A program made the position numbers and the translations under genes. The notes under the pieces were generated by a model that saw only the letters and a list, made by a program, of their open reading frames with translations, made no database searches and was not told the origin of the DNA. Source: Planctomycetia bacterium (lineage in GTDB: Bacteria > Planctomycetota > Planctomycetia > Pirellulales > UBA1268). From it: a stretch of DNA of 64,000 bases. Shown here piece after piece: positions 28,901 through 40,091 of the stretch; positions within the stretch are counted from its first letter, which is position 1, and each line of letters begins with the position of its first letter. Location of the stretch: contig BJHK01000006.1 in assembly GCA_014192425.1 (NCBI GenBank), positions 169,762-233,761 of the forward strand, written 5' to 3'.

Positions 28901-29598
28901 CGGCCACGATCACCGGGCTGACCAACGGCACGACCTACTACGTGCGCGTCCGGGCGAGGAACGTGGCCGGTAATTCGGCCATCGTGCAAGCGGGCCCGGT
29001 GGTTCCGTTCGTTCAGGCAGCCGCGCCGACGGGCCTGACCGGATCGGTGGGGAGCGGCCGCGTGAACCTGTCGTGGACTGCCGGCACGTCGCCGAAGCCG
29101 ATCACCGACTACGTGATCCAGTTCCGGACCGACGTGGCGGGTTCGTCGTGGACGACGTTTACCGACGGCGTGTCCGCCGCCCGGACCGCCACCGTCACCG
29201 GTCTGACCAACGGCACCCGCTACCTGTTCCGCGTGGCGGCGGTTAACGCCGACGGGATTGGCCTGTTCACGGACGGGACCTTCGGCCTCACGCCCGTGGC
29301 ATTGCCGGCCGCGGCGCCGACCGCTGTCACCGGCCGGGGTACGGCGGGTGTGATCAGGCTCAATTGGACCGGAGTGTCGTCGTCGCTGGGTGCGCCCGTG
29401 ACCGGCTATGTGATCCAGTACCGGGCGAATACGAGCACGGCGACGTGGGTGACCCTGCCGCTGGCCGTCGGCAACGCGACGACGGCACGGATCACGACGC
29501 TGACCAGCCGCCTCGGTTACCGGTTCCGGGTGGCGGCGCAGAACGCCGCCGGCACGGGCCCGTGGTCGGCGGCCTCGGCCCTCATCCGGCCCTCCTGA
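16960..29598 (+). CDS. Giant secreted protein: metzincin-like protease, beta-helix segments, nine FN3 domains
   Basis: This is a 4212-residue protein. The N-terminus (residues 1-45) is basic, with QLEERRVMAFDFVSAFPNAG, the planctomycete LEPR-XLL-type export motif. Residues about 290-440 look like pre-peptidase C-terminal-type beta domains. A zinc-protease motif HEIGHSLGLGH lies at 604-614 with a Met-turn-like SIMG at 620-623, as in reprolysin/matrixin-type metzincins. Beta-helix-like segments (residues about 870-1600) have repeated 'GGQWGGIIF' and 'LAGDWGGIIV' turns. A small domain VVTGAGIPAGTRIQSVDSAT recurs about four times. From residue about 3348 to the end there are nine FN3 domains. No dockerin, PEP-CTERM or autotransporter end is visible. 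Likely a surface adhesin or degradative exoprotein. Confidence 0.9.
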   Translation: MNSFWLSSVGGAFSKRRHAAVLRRQRRSRDLQRGEQLEERRVMAFDFVSAFPNAGQFITPNSTLDEAPQQITLRFSPGAKIDANTLGAISIVRSGSGSDPVFGNGNDVAMTPTGGVGIVAVDDFPNQNQVVLRFAETLPDDVYRITIGGGLKTEAVGKTVPSESFRNGASHTLDFRLDLGAQVVSVVPQPISRVSGAVQQARNVVEVFFNANDRLQAASAQNPRNYRLVETDPATGADVAVRIPAAVAYDAVAGKATLTFAADLGDKLYRLQIGGTDDVNNTTATAVGVGSVFRQTDGVSPAFVTNSFLGDGAAGVNDVDLYKLSLTGNAQLRVRVAPVAGSGFTPALRLFNALGAAVTAGVSVAGNELTYTAPAEGTFFFGLSSAGNIAYSAVNGSGATGGGSSGGYRLEIFSDRSVSAGDENSSFGKATGLGTLGLAGQAFNAAIDVRPRVPTPAGNLLFPSPPGTVDEPGHRDIPLPVETHEMPASSLSPAEAAAVSYYSFPRIYGTDAQGNPLINAITENQKQRAREIFELYSRATGIRFVETLGSGLAVVTGDLRALDPSIPVPNGPAGLGGPTMSIMNGSLDWGQSEYGGLWQGVAMHEIGHSLGLGHSYDIPSIMGAQGSTVQPGDHDLVHFSVLYPADGTDIDVYSFQLDKRGTLAAETVAARPGQIATSLLDSVLTLYRQDPASGRRELVARNDDYYGRDSFLGLELEATNGSGDRYTYFLTVTSTGNTAFNPEVENSGANGRSDGPYRLRMAFTPVGEDSNTIVDETGTPLDGDRDGLAGGAFNFWFRGSTDGNTVYVDKLAAEAGADGSLAKPFNRISAALAAAAAPGSGKSIVRIVGNAAGAAATPYLVGTNLINQPLADGTSFIVPAGVTVMIDAGAVFKFRNQVIDVGSSSPIVPRAGAAVQVLGTPGSRVQFTSYHDDSLGGNSDGVGPAVGGGQWGGIIFRRDSDSATRRVFLNSVSNANFRYGGGQVLIDGSLQSIAPLHLESSRPSIAFNTVSDSAGAAISADPNSFEETAGRAGPAIRGNVVRGNSVNGLLVRIRTAFGQPLDRLSVAARFASPDITYVIPENLHIAGGAGGYETVLQRNGRLVAGSPTVTGLTDVAELAVGMRVAGAGLPSAFVQRTGSLTAGSAVVSGLANVIGLEQGALVSGDGIPVGTRILSINAAAGTVTLSNNATVTEVDVDLVFDIGRWISSIDAATNSIELSGPATASGSPVALTFETLIERARASGRLTIDPGVVVKLQGSRIDLERGASQLYAEGTPQKRVIFTSTKDNRFGAGGTFVVSGDTKNAPLAGDWGGIIVNDAATASIDNALVSHGGGQTPVAGGFAVANLLSVDQGTLRLSNSRVEKNANGIFVIGAQPVIVGNDFRGNGGDLISVDANSLNSREVSDPGRMTGGSGRFAVYDGNRGPLVRGNTVTAGGVTGMVVRGDQITVESVWDDTDIVHVLRDEIVVSNFHTATGLRLMSSPTASLVVKLRGTAAGLTATGYGLDIDDRIGGTVQVLGQPGYPVIMTSLTDDSVGASVDPIGVTVTDTNGDGTASRPTAGEWRGLRFLPYSNDRNVAVFREAEPALTGGVDVNLNTDVAQFLGVLAPNELGGDDNRRLGFEVHGAIAVDDPTDVDVYSFKGYAGSEVWIDIDNTSPALDAMVELLDASGTVLARSADWQQDGSLSAATRGLGAALIKNPALGLDFYSRNPRDPGMRVVLPGVTSDEPVQFSIRVRSQPKVAPDAALADYQSLLRQDPAVADTGATSGSYELRIRLQQRDEKPGSTVRYADLRYPVVGVDVQGLPQRSPLAGQTGETAAANGTLAGAQYVGNLLASDLNTISIAGALSSAADIDWYVLDLNYEQIQAIGGVNDGVKTWSTVFDIDYADGFRGDLTLSVFDSAGRLIYVGRDSSIADDQPGAGQTNFEDVSRGSAGKLDPFIGPVHLPAGLPGSGVGEGGVTPPADPNAPAPATARYYVAVSSNEQLPSVLDMTFRATATNSAIRLEPVNSIARVIEDRIGLQGYHSGEVVTGSDNGPLYTTRDYTYVAPTGGPLFGLKTLASQVAPFSLTEVAYYLSVSPTAPVPVLGAIVADDLAMRTDGRLYTYTGLENAANTAGTLAWINIRTSASTTVGNDSIPDFPAVVDPTPVTGQDAKLTTKAATTTVTTFQLANPANTTVDVATLSGTLQYTVTVPGLPPDTGTWTFTSGPTGQLSFSQVAGSLTLPQPLVGPTNSLVADNGVVTVTWSTTVVTNTPPGVTMTQVAYTYIPPPAPNNSLTTDRVDAATWHRKAGAGPVYDQLFYSVRDVDIKTTKQTGVSRLYSADPATVSANQKAPLGRIGTVIQTPGNDLGLTTGMTFIGDTLYGVDNLGHLFTINRLTGVAALVGTVAGAPNLQGLANGPQNAVGGPLGVAGYYADKLFAISATGDLYCIDPTTAARLPVFPGNADSLYVGPLDGGSSSYTGFAFSPLDIPLWRATNNRGLEPGHGVTAALDHTRDALYDNEATQEPESKGLTSIYYGLDSSKGTALDSSKLSHLHMKSTTWLTDLLSGVGNQVADLPYKGSTAVTLDLSVISAGSPIVSVAGTRDLAVGMFVTGPGIPLDTTILEIQSFSTLRLSNNATQSGSVSLDFVRRITIDTLPFSLENRTYTDKPTLYFNYRIEAGVGSAGVQISADGVRDGKWITIAAAQRGRSKLDEAKAVLPNFPSVSSRIGQQPNQFAQELFEGTGWRQARIDLGEFAGTKNIRLRFGFVPTPVAAGVVEGVYIDDLIVGFAERGEMVTGWGAKDKGDTSFFTIGTPVSLTTPQQNLQGPYQLEIRRGMEYGELTSTRFGAVQIMGDRTQFLEPVYVVDSDASLVRSTRHAAATSPFNGYGSVTPGQNLRGDENTARGQGQFIIEGNVITHADQFGIRIDAAARDAATGAGTNGAVKNTPVLNTNRLVPGVVVTNNVIASTHREAAILFSGDPNTGSGPLAPVPYGRIVNNTVHGGVTVTASATTVLNSPVVTMTATDRLWAGMVVTGAGIPAGTRIQSVDSATQVTLTQAATAAGASVSLTFAFSTVGVRVTDNAAPTLLNNVFASLATAIQIDGNSAGTVVGFSAFHNNTATGVAGDNALTLATDPFVNAAKGNFYPVAKSAIIDSALDVLQDRLEYVAVTQPLGLPQSPIIAPSRDLYGQLRSDDPGQASPPGLGSNVFKDLGAIDRVDVTQPWLTLAEPLDQGSEDVDQATLNSVIISGSAASGLTRLVLQLNDIGVGIDKTTVVKQAFTIVRNGTTLLEGTDYVFRYLESTNQVVFESPSAFALGDYEIRVTTRPATIGQDGYLTDLANNVLLNNNNDGSTSFRVLLIDLPQAPTGVAGTAGNGQVSLAWTAPANAFGITDYVVQYRTNVTGSPWQTFADGTSATLAATVTGLTNGTAYVFRVAALNAAGTGNFSAESAPVTPSAPASAPGSLTPTFGNGSVGLAWTVPTSNGGTPITDYVVQYRTDVVGSIWTTFNDGVGVGTTATVTGLTNGTAYRFRVAAFTGVGTGTYSSEVTETPRALPSAPTGLSGVPGNARVVLTWTAAVANGAAVTDYIVEFKTVAAATWSTFSDGTSTATTATVTNLQNGTEYLFRVSAVNSVGSGSASSQAGPYTPAMPASAPTGLTPTFGNGAVSLSWTAPGSNGGSAITDYAVEYKTPAAATWSTFADGTSTTTSATVTGLTNGTAYMFRVAAINSVGIGTYSNEVTETPRAVPSAPTGLAGVPGNVQVALTWTAPAANGSAITDYMVEFKTVAAATWSTFADGTSTATSATVTGLTNGTAYLFRVKAVNAVGASVESAEAGPITPRTVPGIPTGFVVTPQNSQVALSWAAPTSDGGAPITDYVVQFKTPAAPTWSTFDDGTSAGTSATVTGLTNGTPYLFRVAAVNVAGTGIAVESAAVTPRTNPGSVTNLQATGASGRIDVNWTAPASNGGAPITDYVISMSTSPTSGFAIFNDGVSTATSATITGLTNGTTYYVRVRARNVAGNSAIVQAGPVVPFVQAAAPTGLTGSVGSGRVNLSWTAGTSPKPITDYVIQFRTDVAGSSWTTFTDGVSAARTATVTGLTNGTRYLFRVAAVNADGIGLFTDGTFGLTPVALPAAAPTAVTGRGTAGVIRLNWTGVSSSLGAPVTGYVIQYRANTSTATWVTLPLAVGNATTARITTLTSRLGYRFRVAAQNAAGTGPWSAASALIRPS
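27001..29590 (+). repeat. Nine tandem FN3 domains, about 285 bp each
   Basis: Domain starts are marked by QAPTGVAG, SAPGSLTP, SAPTGLSG, SAPTGLTP, SAPTGLAG, GIPTGFVV, NPGSVTNL, AAPTGLTG and AAPTAVTG. Each has ITDYVVQY-type strands and a 'VTGLTNGTAYLFRV' core. The central domains are nearly identical even at DNA level (for example 27676-27730, 27976-28030 and 28262-28315), implying recent duplication or homogenisation. Confidence 0.85.
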
Positions 29599-30149
29599 TC
29601 GCATCGGGTGAGCGTCGGCTCCACCGTGCATTCACGTCCGGCGGCGGGAGCCGTCCCGCGCCGGCAAGCGCTTGCCGATCCTGCCCAGCCTGCCGGCCCG
29701 GGTATGGTGGGCCGCCGTAATATCGACGCCGCTTCGCCGTCTTTCCCGGCTTCCGCGACCGGTACTTCGGGATCGTTGGTCACGACCGGCATGAAGCGAT
29801 GTCGAAATCTCCTCTGGGATTTCTTCCTGGGAGGGTCGCACCGCCATGAACGGTCGTGAGACGAATCGGGTTTGTTCCAGCGGGACCGGTCGTGCGGGGA
29901 CCGTGCTCCGATCCCTGGTCGGCATGGCGCTCGTGTGCAGCGTTGCGGTTGCGGTCGGCAGCGGCGCGCCCAAGGTCCGTGCGGACGGGTTCGACGGATT
30001 CGTCATTCCGCAGCGCGGGCCGCAGGCTCCCCTGCGCGGGCCCGTGCGCACCGCGGACGTGTCGGTGCTCGTGCCGTCCATGATCCCCGCGATGGCTCCG
30101 GAGCAACACGCCGAAGCCGGCCCGGCCGGCGATGTCGAGGCCCAGAACG

Positions 30150-30186
30150 GAGAATGGACCGGTGAATGGACCGGTGAATGGACCGG
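30150..30186 (+). repeat. Three 12-bp tandem units encoding GEWT repeats
   Basis: The unit ggtgaatggacc is repeated three times in frame, encoding GEWTGEWTGEWT between the signal peptide and the Cys-rich segment of the BBP7 protein. Units are identical apart from the first base pair, so copy number could vary between strains without a frameshift. Confidence 0.85.
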
Positions 30187-31187
30187 GGGGCAGGCGTGGG
30201 AGGTCGGCGACGGAGCGACGTGTATCGACGGATCCGGCACCGAATCCTGCTTCGCCGGCGGGGACGCCTGCGGCGCGTGTGGCGGTGCCGGCTGCGGCAC
30301 GTGCGGCCATGGCGCGGGCCTGTTCCAGCGGTTGTGCGGCGACGCCTGCCCGCGCTGGGTGGTGCAGGTTGACGCCCTGATGCTCTGGCCGGCCAACATC
30401 GCCAGCCGGCCGCTGCTCAACTCATACGATCCGGTCACCGACGTCGTCGGCCCCGTGGCCCTGAACGCGAACCAGGCCCAGCCGCCGATGTCGGCCGGTC
30501 CGCGGGTGGGCCTGATCTACAACTTCAACCAGTGCCATGCGATCGAGGGCAATTACTTTCAGGTCCGTCCATTCGCCGGCCAGGCCGTGAGCCGCCCCGG
30601 ATTCGTTGTCGAGAACAACCTCGCCGGCAACACGTTTCCCGTTGACACCGACACCGTCTTCGACTCGGCGACCATCTTCACGCAGGCCAGCATCCAGTCG
30701 GCCGAGATCAACTGGCGGAAGCGGGAATGCTGGTGCCCGATCACCTGGCTGGCCGGCTTCCGCTGGGTGGAATGGGACCAGCAACTGCACCTCGACGCGT
30801 CAGCCAGCGGGGACACGCCGTTCACCAACCTGTTTCGCACCGACACGACCAACACGCTCTACGGCGGCCAGCTGGGCATGGACCTCGGACTGTGGACGGG
30901 CTCGACGTTCAACGTCAACGGCATCGGCAAGGCCGGTGCGTTCCTGAACCATGCGGCGCAGGCGTCGAAGTATCAGGACAGCCTCGGGTCGTTCGAAGCG
31001 GTCCGTGCCGAGGCCGACGGCATCGCCTTCTTCGGCGAGCTCGGCGTCAACGGCAGCCTGCAGATCACTCCCTGGCTCGCCTGGCGGCTGGGCTACTCGC
31101 TGTTCTGGCTGAGCGGGGTCGCCGTGCCGGCCAACCAGCTCGCCGTCACGAACCTCAACCTGAACAATCCCCCGTCGACGGCCCAGA

Positions 31188-37250
<6,063 letters not shown>

Positions 37251-37342
37251 GCAGCGGTTGCGCGACGGGATGTGGGCGGGGAAACCGGATTGTAGCCCCG
37301 TGGCAACGGGCGGGGCGGGCCCGTGGTGCGGGCAGCCGCTGC

Positions 37343-37371
37343 TTTACACCCCGGGGAAGGTCGCCTAAACT
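37343..37371 (+). promoter_or_regulatory. Sigma-70-type promoter for tRNA-Ala
   Basis: TTTACA (37343-37348) and TAAACT (37366-37371) are separated by 17 bp, close to the TTGACA/TATAAT consensus. They lie about 50 bp upstream of the mature tRNA 5' end. The region is intergenic between the divergent uvrA start and the tRNA. Confidence 0.7.
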
Positions 37372-37421
37372 CGAAGATTCGTGGCGAATTTCGGCGGCTT
37401 CGCCCGCCGGGGTTTTCACAC

Positions 37422-37494
37422 GGGGCGGTAGCTCAACTGGGAGAGCGCGGCGTTCGCAATGCCGAGGTTGGGAGTTCGATCCTCCTCCGCTCCA
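37422..37494 (+). tRNA. tRNA-Ala(CGC)
   Basis: A 73-nt cloverleaf: acceptor GGGGCGG/CCGCTCC with discriminator A, D arm GCTC-AACTGGGA-GAGC, anticodon stem CGGCG/TGCCG, loop TTCGCAA (anticodon CGC at 37455-37457), T arm GGGAG-TTCGATC-CTCCT. CCA is not encoded. It reads GCG codons, which are frequent in this GC-rich genome. Confidence 0.93.
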
Positions 37495-37497
37495 CAT

Positions 37498-37538
37498 GCG
37501 GCGCCTGCGGGGCCGAGCGCGGTCCCCGCAGGCGCCGC
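37498..37538 (+). terminator. GC-rich hairpin after tRNA-Ala
   Basis: A perfect 15-bp stem gcggcgcctgcgggg / ccccgcaggcgccgc (37498-37512 and 37524-37538) with an 11-nt loop starts 4 nt after the tRNA. The following sequence (ccctgttccgg) has only a weak T-run, so it may act as a processing or stability structure as much as an intrinsic terminator. Confidence 0.6.
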
Positions 37539-37586
37539 CCCTGTTCCGGCGTCGGATGCGGACCTCACGCGGTCGTCTGGTGAGCC

Positions 37587-38219
37587 ATGGTCGATTCCGC
37601 GGTCGTGCCGAGCGTGCAGGCTAACGACCCGGCGGCCGATCTGATGGTCCGCGTCGCCGCCGGCGGGCCCGCTGCCGCCGACGCCTTTGCCGAGATCGTC
37701 TCCCTCTGGCAGGACCGGCTGGTCACGCTGTTCCTGCACCAGATGGGGGACCATGCCACGGCCGAGGACCTGGCGCAGGAAGTTTTTCTGCGCGTCTACC
37801 GGGCCCGGGAGCGCTACCGGCCGACGGCCCGGTTCACGACCTGGATCCACACGATCGCCGCCAACGTCGCCAGCGACCTGCGCCAGCGGGCCTACCGGCG
37901 CCGCGAGCACGGCGTGCCCGCCGCCGCGTCGGCGACGTCGAGCGCCATCGGTCTCGACCAGCTCGCCGTGGCCGCCAGCGGCCTCATGCCCGCGCGGCAG
38001 GCCGATCGGCAGGAACTGCGAGCGGTCGTCCAGGAGGCGCTCGCGGGACTCAACGAGCGGCAGCGGATGGCCGTGCTCCTGGCAAAGTTCGAGCACTGCT
38101 CGCTGGAGGAGATCGCGGCCGCGATGGGCCTCTCCGTACCGGCGGTGAAGTCGCTTCTGTTCCGGGCACGCGACCACCTTCGGGCCGCACTCGCCGCGCT
38201 CCACGGAGGCCCGTCATGA
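37587..38219 (+). CDS. ECF-type RNA polymerase sigma factor
   Basis: This is a 210-residue sigma-70 family protein of the extracytoplasmic-function type. Region 2 (about 15-105) includes DAFAEIVSLWQDRLVTLFLH, the -10-recognition segment EDLAQEVFLRVYRARERY and FTTWIHTIAANVASDLRQRA. Region 4 (about 145-200) is ALAGLNERQRMAVLLAKFEH, SLEEIAAAMGLSVPAVKSLL with the helix-turn-helix that contacts the -35 element. Regions 1 and 3 are absent, as expected. Its last four bases (ATGA) overlap the next gene, which encodes a single-span membrane protein likely to regulate it. Confidence 0.92.
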   Translation: MVDSAVVPSVQANDPAADLMVRVAAGGPAAADAFAEIVSLWQDRLVTLFLHQMGDHATAEDLAQEVFLRVYRARERYRPTARFTTWIHTIAANVASDLRQRAYRRREHGVPAAASATSSAIGLDQLAVAASGLMPARQADRQELRAVVQEALAGLNERQRMAVLLAKFEHCSLEEIAAAMGLSVPAVKSLLFRARDHLRAALAALHGGPS

Positions 38220-39328
38220 GCACGACGCCAGCGCGGGACGGGGGCGACCCCGGGCCGCCCGCCAGCGCGGCAGCCGCACTCGGCGAGGTCTGGGAGGCGC
38301 TCGACGCGCTTCCCCGGGCCAGGGCCGCCGCCCCGCTGGCGGCCACCACACTGGAAATGGTCGCAACCGCCGTCGAGCCCGCGCCGCCGGGCGGCGGCGC
38401 GGGGCCACGGTGGAGGTGGTGGTGGCTCGGGCCGGTCGCCACGGTCTGCGCGGCACTCGTCTGCGGACTCGTCGCCGGTCGGATCACCGCTCCCGACCCC
38501 GACGAGTTCATGCTCCGAGACCTGCCGCTCGTCAGGCATCTCGACCTGTTGCGCGAACTCCACTCGGTCGCGTTTCTCGAGGAACTGGATCGCATCCGGC
38601 CGCAGCCCCCGCGACGTTTGCTCGTGGCCTCGGGCCGTATCGATCTGCAGGCCGAGCAGGCCAGGTTGGCATCCGAGATCACGGCCCTGCGGATGGCCGG
38701 CCCGTGGGGGGATGCGGGCCGGGCCGCCGTGGCGGAGCGGCGGCGGGAAGTCGCAGGCCTGCCGCCCGATGAGCGCGAGCGGCTCCGAGCGAAGGCCGCC
38801 GAACTCGCCGAGCGGCCGCACGAGGAGCGCCGCCGGCTGGAGAACGTCGCCGCGGCCATCGTCGATCCCCGCGCCGACGGCGTGCGCGAGGCCGCCCGGC
38901 TGTGGAGGTTGTGGGTCGCCGCCAGCAACCCGCTCGACCGCGAACAGATCATCGATCTCGACGCCGCGAGGCGGCTGGAGTGGATGAGGCGCGAGTCGCG
39001 GCCCGATGCCTTTGCGGCCCCTCGGCCGCGCGGCCCGAACGGCGAGTTCCGTCGTCCGCAGGGGCCGCGGTTTCCCGACGGACCACGGGGGGATGCGCCC
39101 GCTCCCGACCAACCGCCCCCGGACCGGCAGGGTCCGCGCGACCCCGACATGGAAGGCCAGCCCCCTGACGGACCAGGGGCCTTCAGACGGCCGCGTCGCG
39201 CTGACCGGCAGCCGCTCCCAGACGGGCCCGGCCAGCGCCGCCGGCCCGGGCCGCTCAGTCCCGACCCGCCAGACCCGGCAGGCCCACCCCCGGTGGATGC
39301 TGGAGAAACTCGAGCAGCGCCCGATTGA
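38216..39328 (+). CDS. Membrane protein coupled to the sigma factor (candidate anti-sigma factor)
   Basis: This 370-residue protein starts inside the stop codon of the sigma gene (ATGA overlap). The N-terminal 60 residues are cytoplasmic-like, followed by one transmembrane helix (about 67-92, WLGPVATVCAALVCGLVAG). The periplasmic part is helical and Arg/Glu-rich (GRAAVAERRREVAGLPPDER), reminiscent of heavy-metal-sensor-like periplasmic helices, and it ends in a Pro/Gly/Arg/Asp-rich disordered tail from residue about 265. I do not see a zinc-binding HxxxCxxC anti-sigma motif, so the anti-sigma role rests on position and topology. The last 74 bp overlap the opposing hydrolase gene. Confidence 0.75.
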   Translation: MSTTPARDGGDPGPPASAAAALGEVWEALDALPRARAAAPLAATTLEMVATAVEPAPPGGGAGPRWRWWWLGPVATVCAALVCGLVAGRITAPDPDEFMLRDLPLVRHLDLLRELHSVAFLEELDRIRPQPPRRLLVASGRIDLQAEQARLASEITALRMAGPWGDAGRAAVAERRREVAGLPPDERERLRAKAAELAERPHEERRRLENVAAAIVDPRADGVREAARLWRLWVAASNPLDREQIIDLDAARRLEWMRRESRPDAFAAPRPRGPNGEFRRPQGPRFPDGPRGDAPAPDQPPPDRQGPRDPDMEGQPPDGPGAFRRPRRADRQPLPDGPGQRRRPGPLSPDPPDPAGPPPVDAGETRAAPD

Positions 39329-40091
39329 AGACCTCCGGCGCCTCCAGTGGCGTCATGTGACCGGCCCCGGGCACGATCAGCAGCCGCGCGCAAGGCATCA
39401 CCTCCGCGGCCCGTTCGAGGCAGTCCGGGGGCGTGATCGCATCCTCCGCGCCGCACACGAGCAGCGTCGGCGCGAGCACGTGCGCCATCGGCTCGGTCAT
39501 GTCGGGCCGGGCGGCGAGGGCGGCGAGGGCCGCCTGGATGCCGGCGATCGGCTGGGCGAGGATCGCCGAACGCAGCACGTCCTCGATCGCCGCGCGGCCC
39601 GGCGCCGCGGCCGCCGCCGGGGCAAGGAGTCGCGGCACCATCGCGTCGGCGACGATCCCCTGTCCGAGGCGGCCGACCTTCACCGCCAGGTCGGCGCGGG
39701 CGGCCCGGGCCTCGGGCGTGTCGGCCTCGAGCTTCGTGTCGACGAGCACCAACGCCGCGACCCGGTCAGGGTGGCGGACGGCGACGTGCTGGGCGACGTA
39801 GCCTCCCATCGACAGGCCGCAGATCACCGCCGGTCCTGCCACATGGAGGGCATCGAGCAGGGCCGGCACATCGTCGGCGAGCGACTCGACGCTCTCCATG
39901 ACCGCGCCGGTGCTGCCGCCAAAACCGCGCAGGTCGGGCACGATGAGCCGCAGATGCTCGGCGAGGGGTTCCTGCTCCCGCCACATCGAGTGGTCGAGCG
40001 GGAAGCCGTGGAGCAGGACGCAGGGGATGCCGGTGCCGCGGGTGTGAACCGCCAGCCGCGCGTCGCGGACGGTCAGCATGTGGGTCGTCAT
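39255..40091 (-). CDS. Alpha/beta-hydrolase fold protein
   Basis: This 278-residue cytoplasmic protein shows LLHGFPLDHSMW (oxyanion-hole HG), the nucleophile elbow GLSMGG with Ser94, CGAEDAITPP carrying the likely acid Asp, and GAGHMTPLEAPEVF carrying the catalytic His. The family covers esterases, lactonases (3-oxoadipate enol-lactonase-like) and lipases; the specific substrate cannot be read off. Its ATG overlaps the stop of the TPR-like gene upstream (40088-40091), so the two are co-transcribed. Confidence 0.85.
   Translation of the reverse strand: MTTHMLTVRDARLAVHTRGTGIPCVLLHGFPLDHSMWREQEPLAEHLRLIVPDLRGFGGSTGAVMESVESLADDVPALLDALHVAGPAVICGLSMGGYVAQHVAVRHPDRVAALVLVDTKLEADTPEARAARADLAVKVGRLGQGIVADAMVPRLLAPAAAAAPGRAAIEDVLRSAILAQPIAGIQAALAALAARPDMTEPMAHVLAPTLLVCGAEDAITPPDCLERAAEVMPCARLLIVPGAGHMTPLEAPEVFNRALLEFLQHPPGVGLPGLAGRD

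Noticed and set aside
29662..29677. Perfect 16-bp palindrome cggcaagcgcttgccg behind the giant gene
   Set aside because: Without a loop or T-run, and not repeated elsewhere in the parts I compared, it is not enough for a terminator or operator call.
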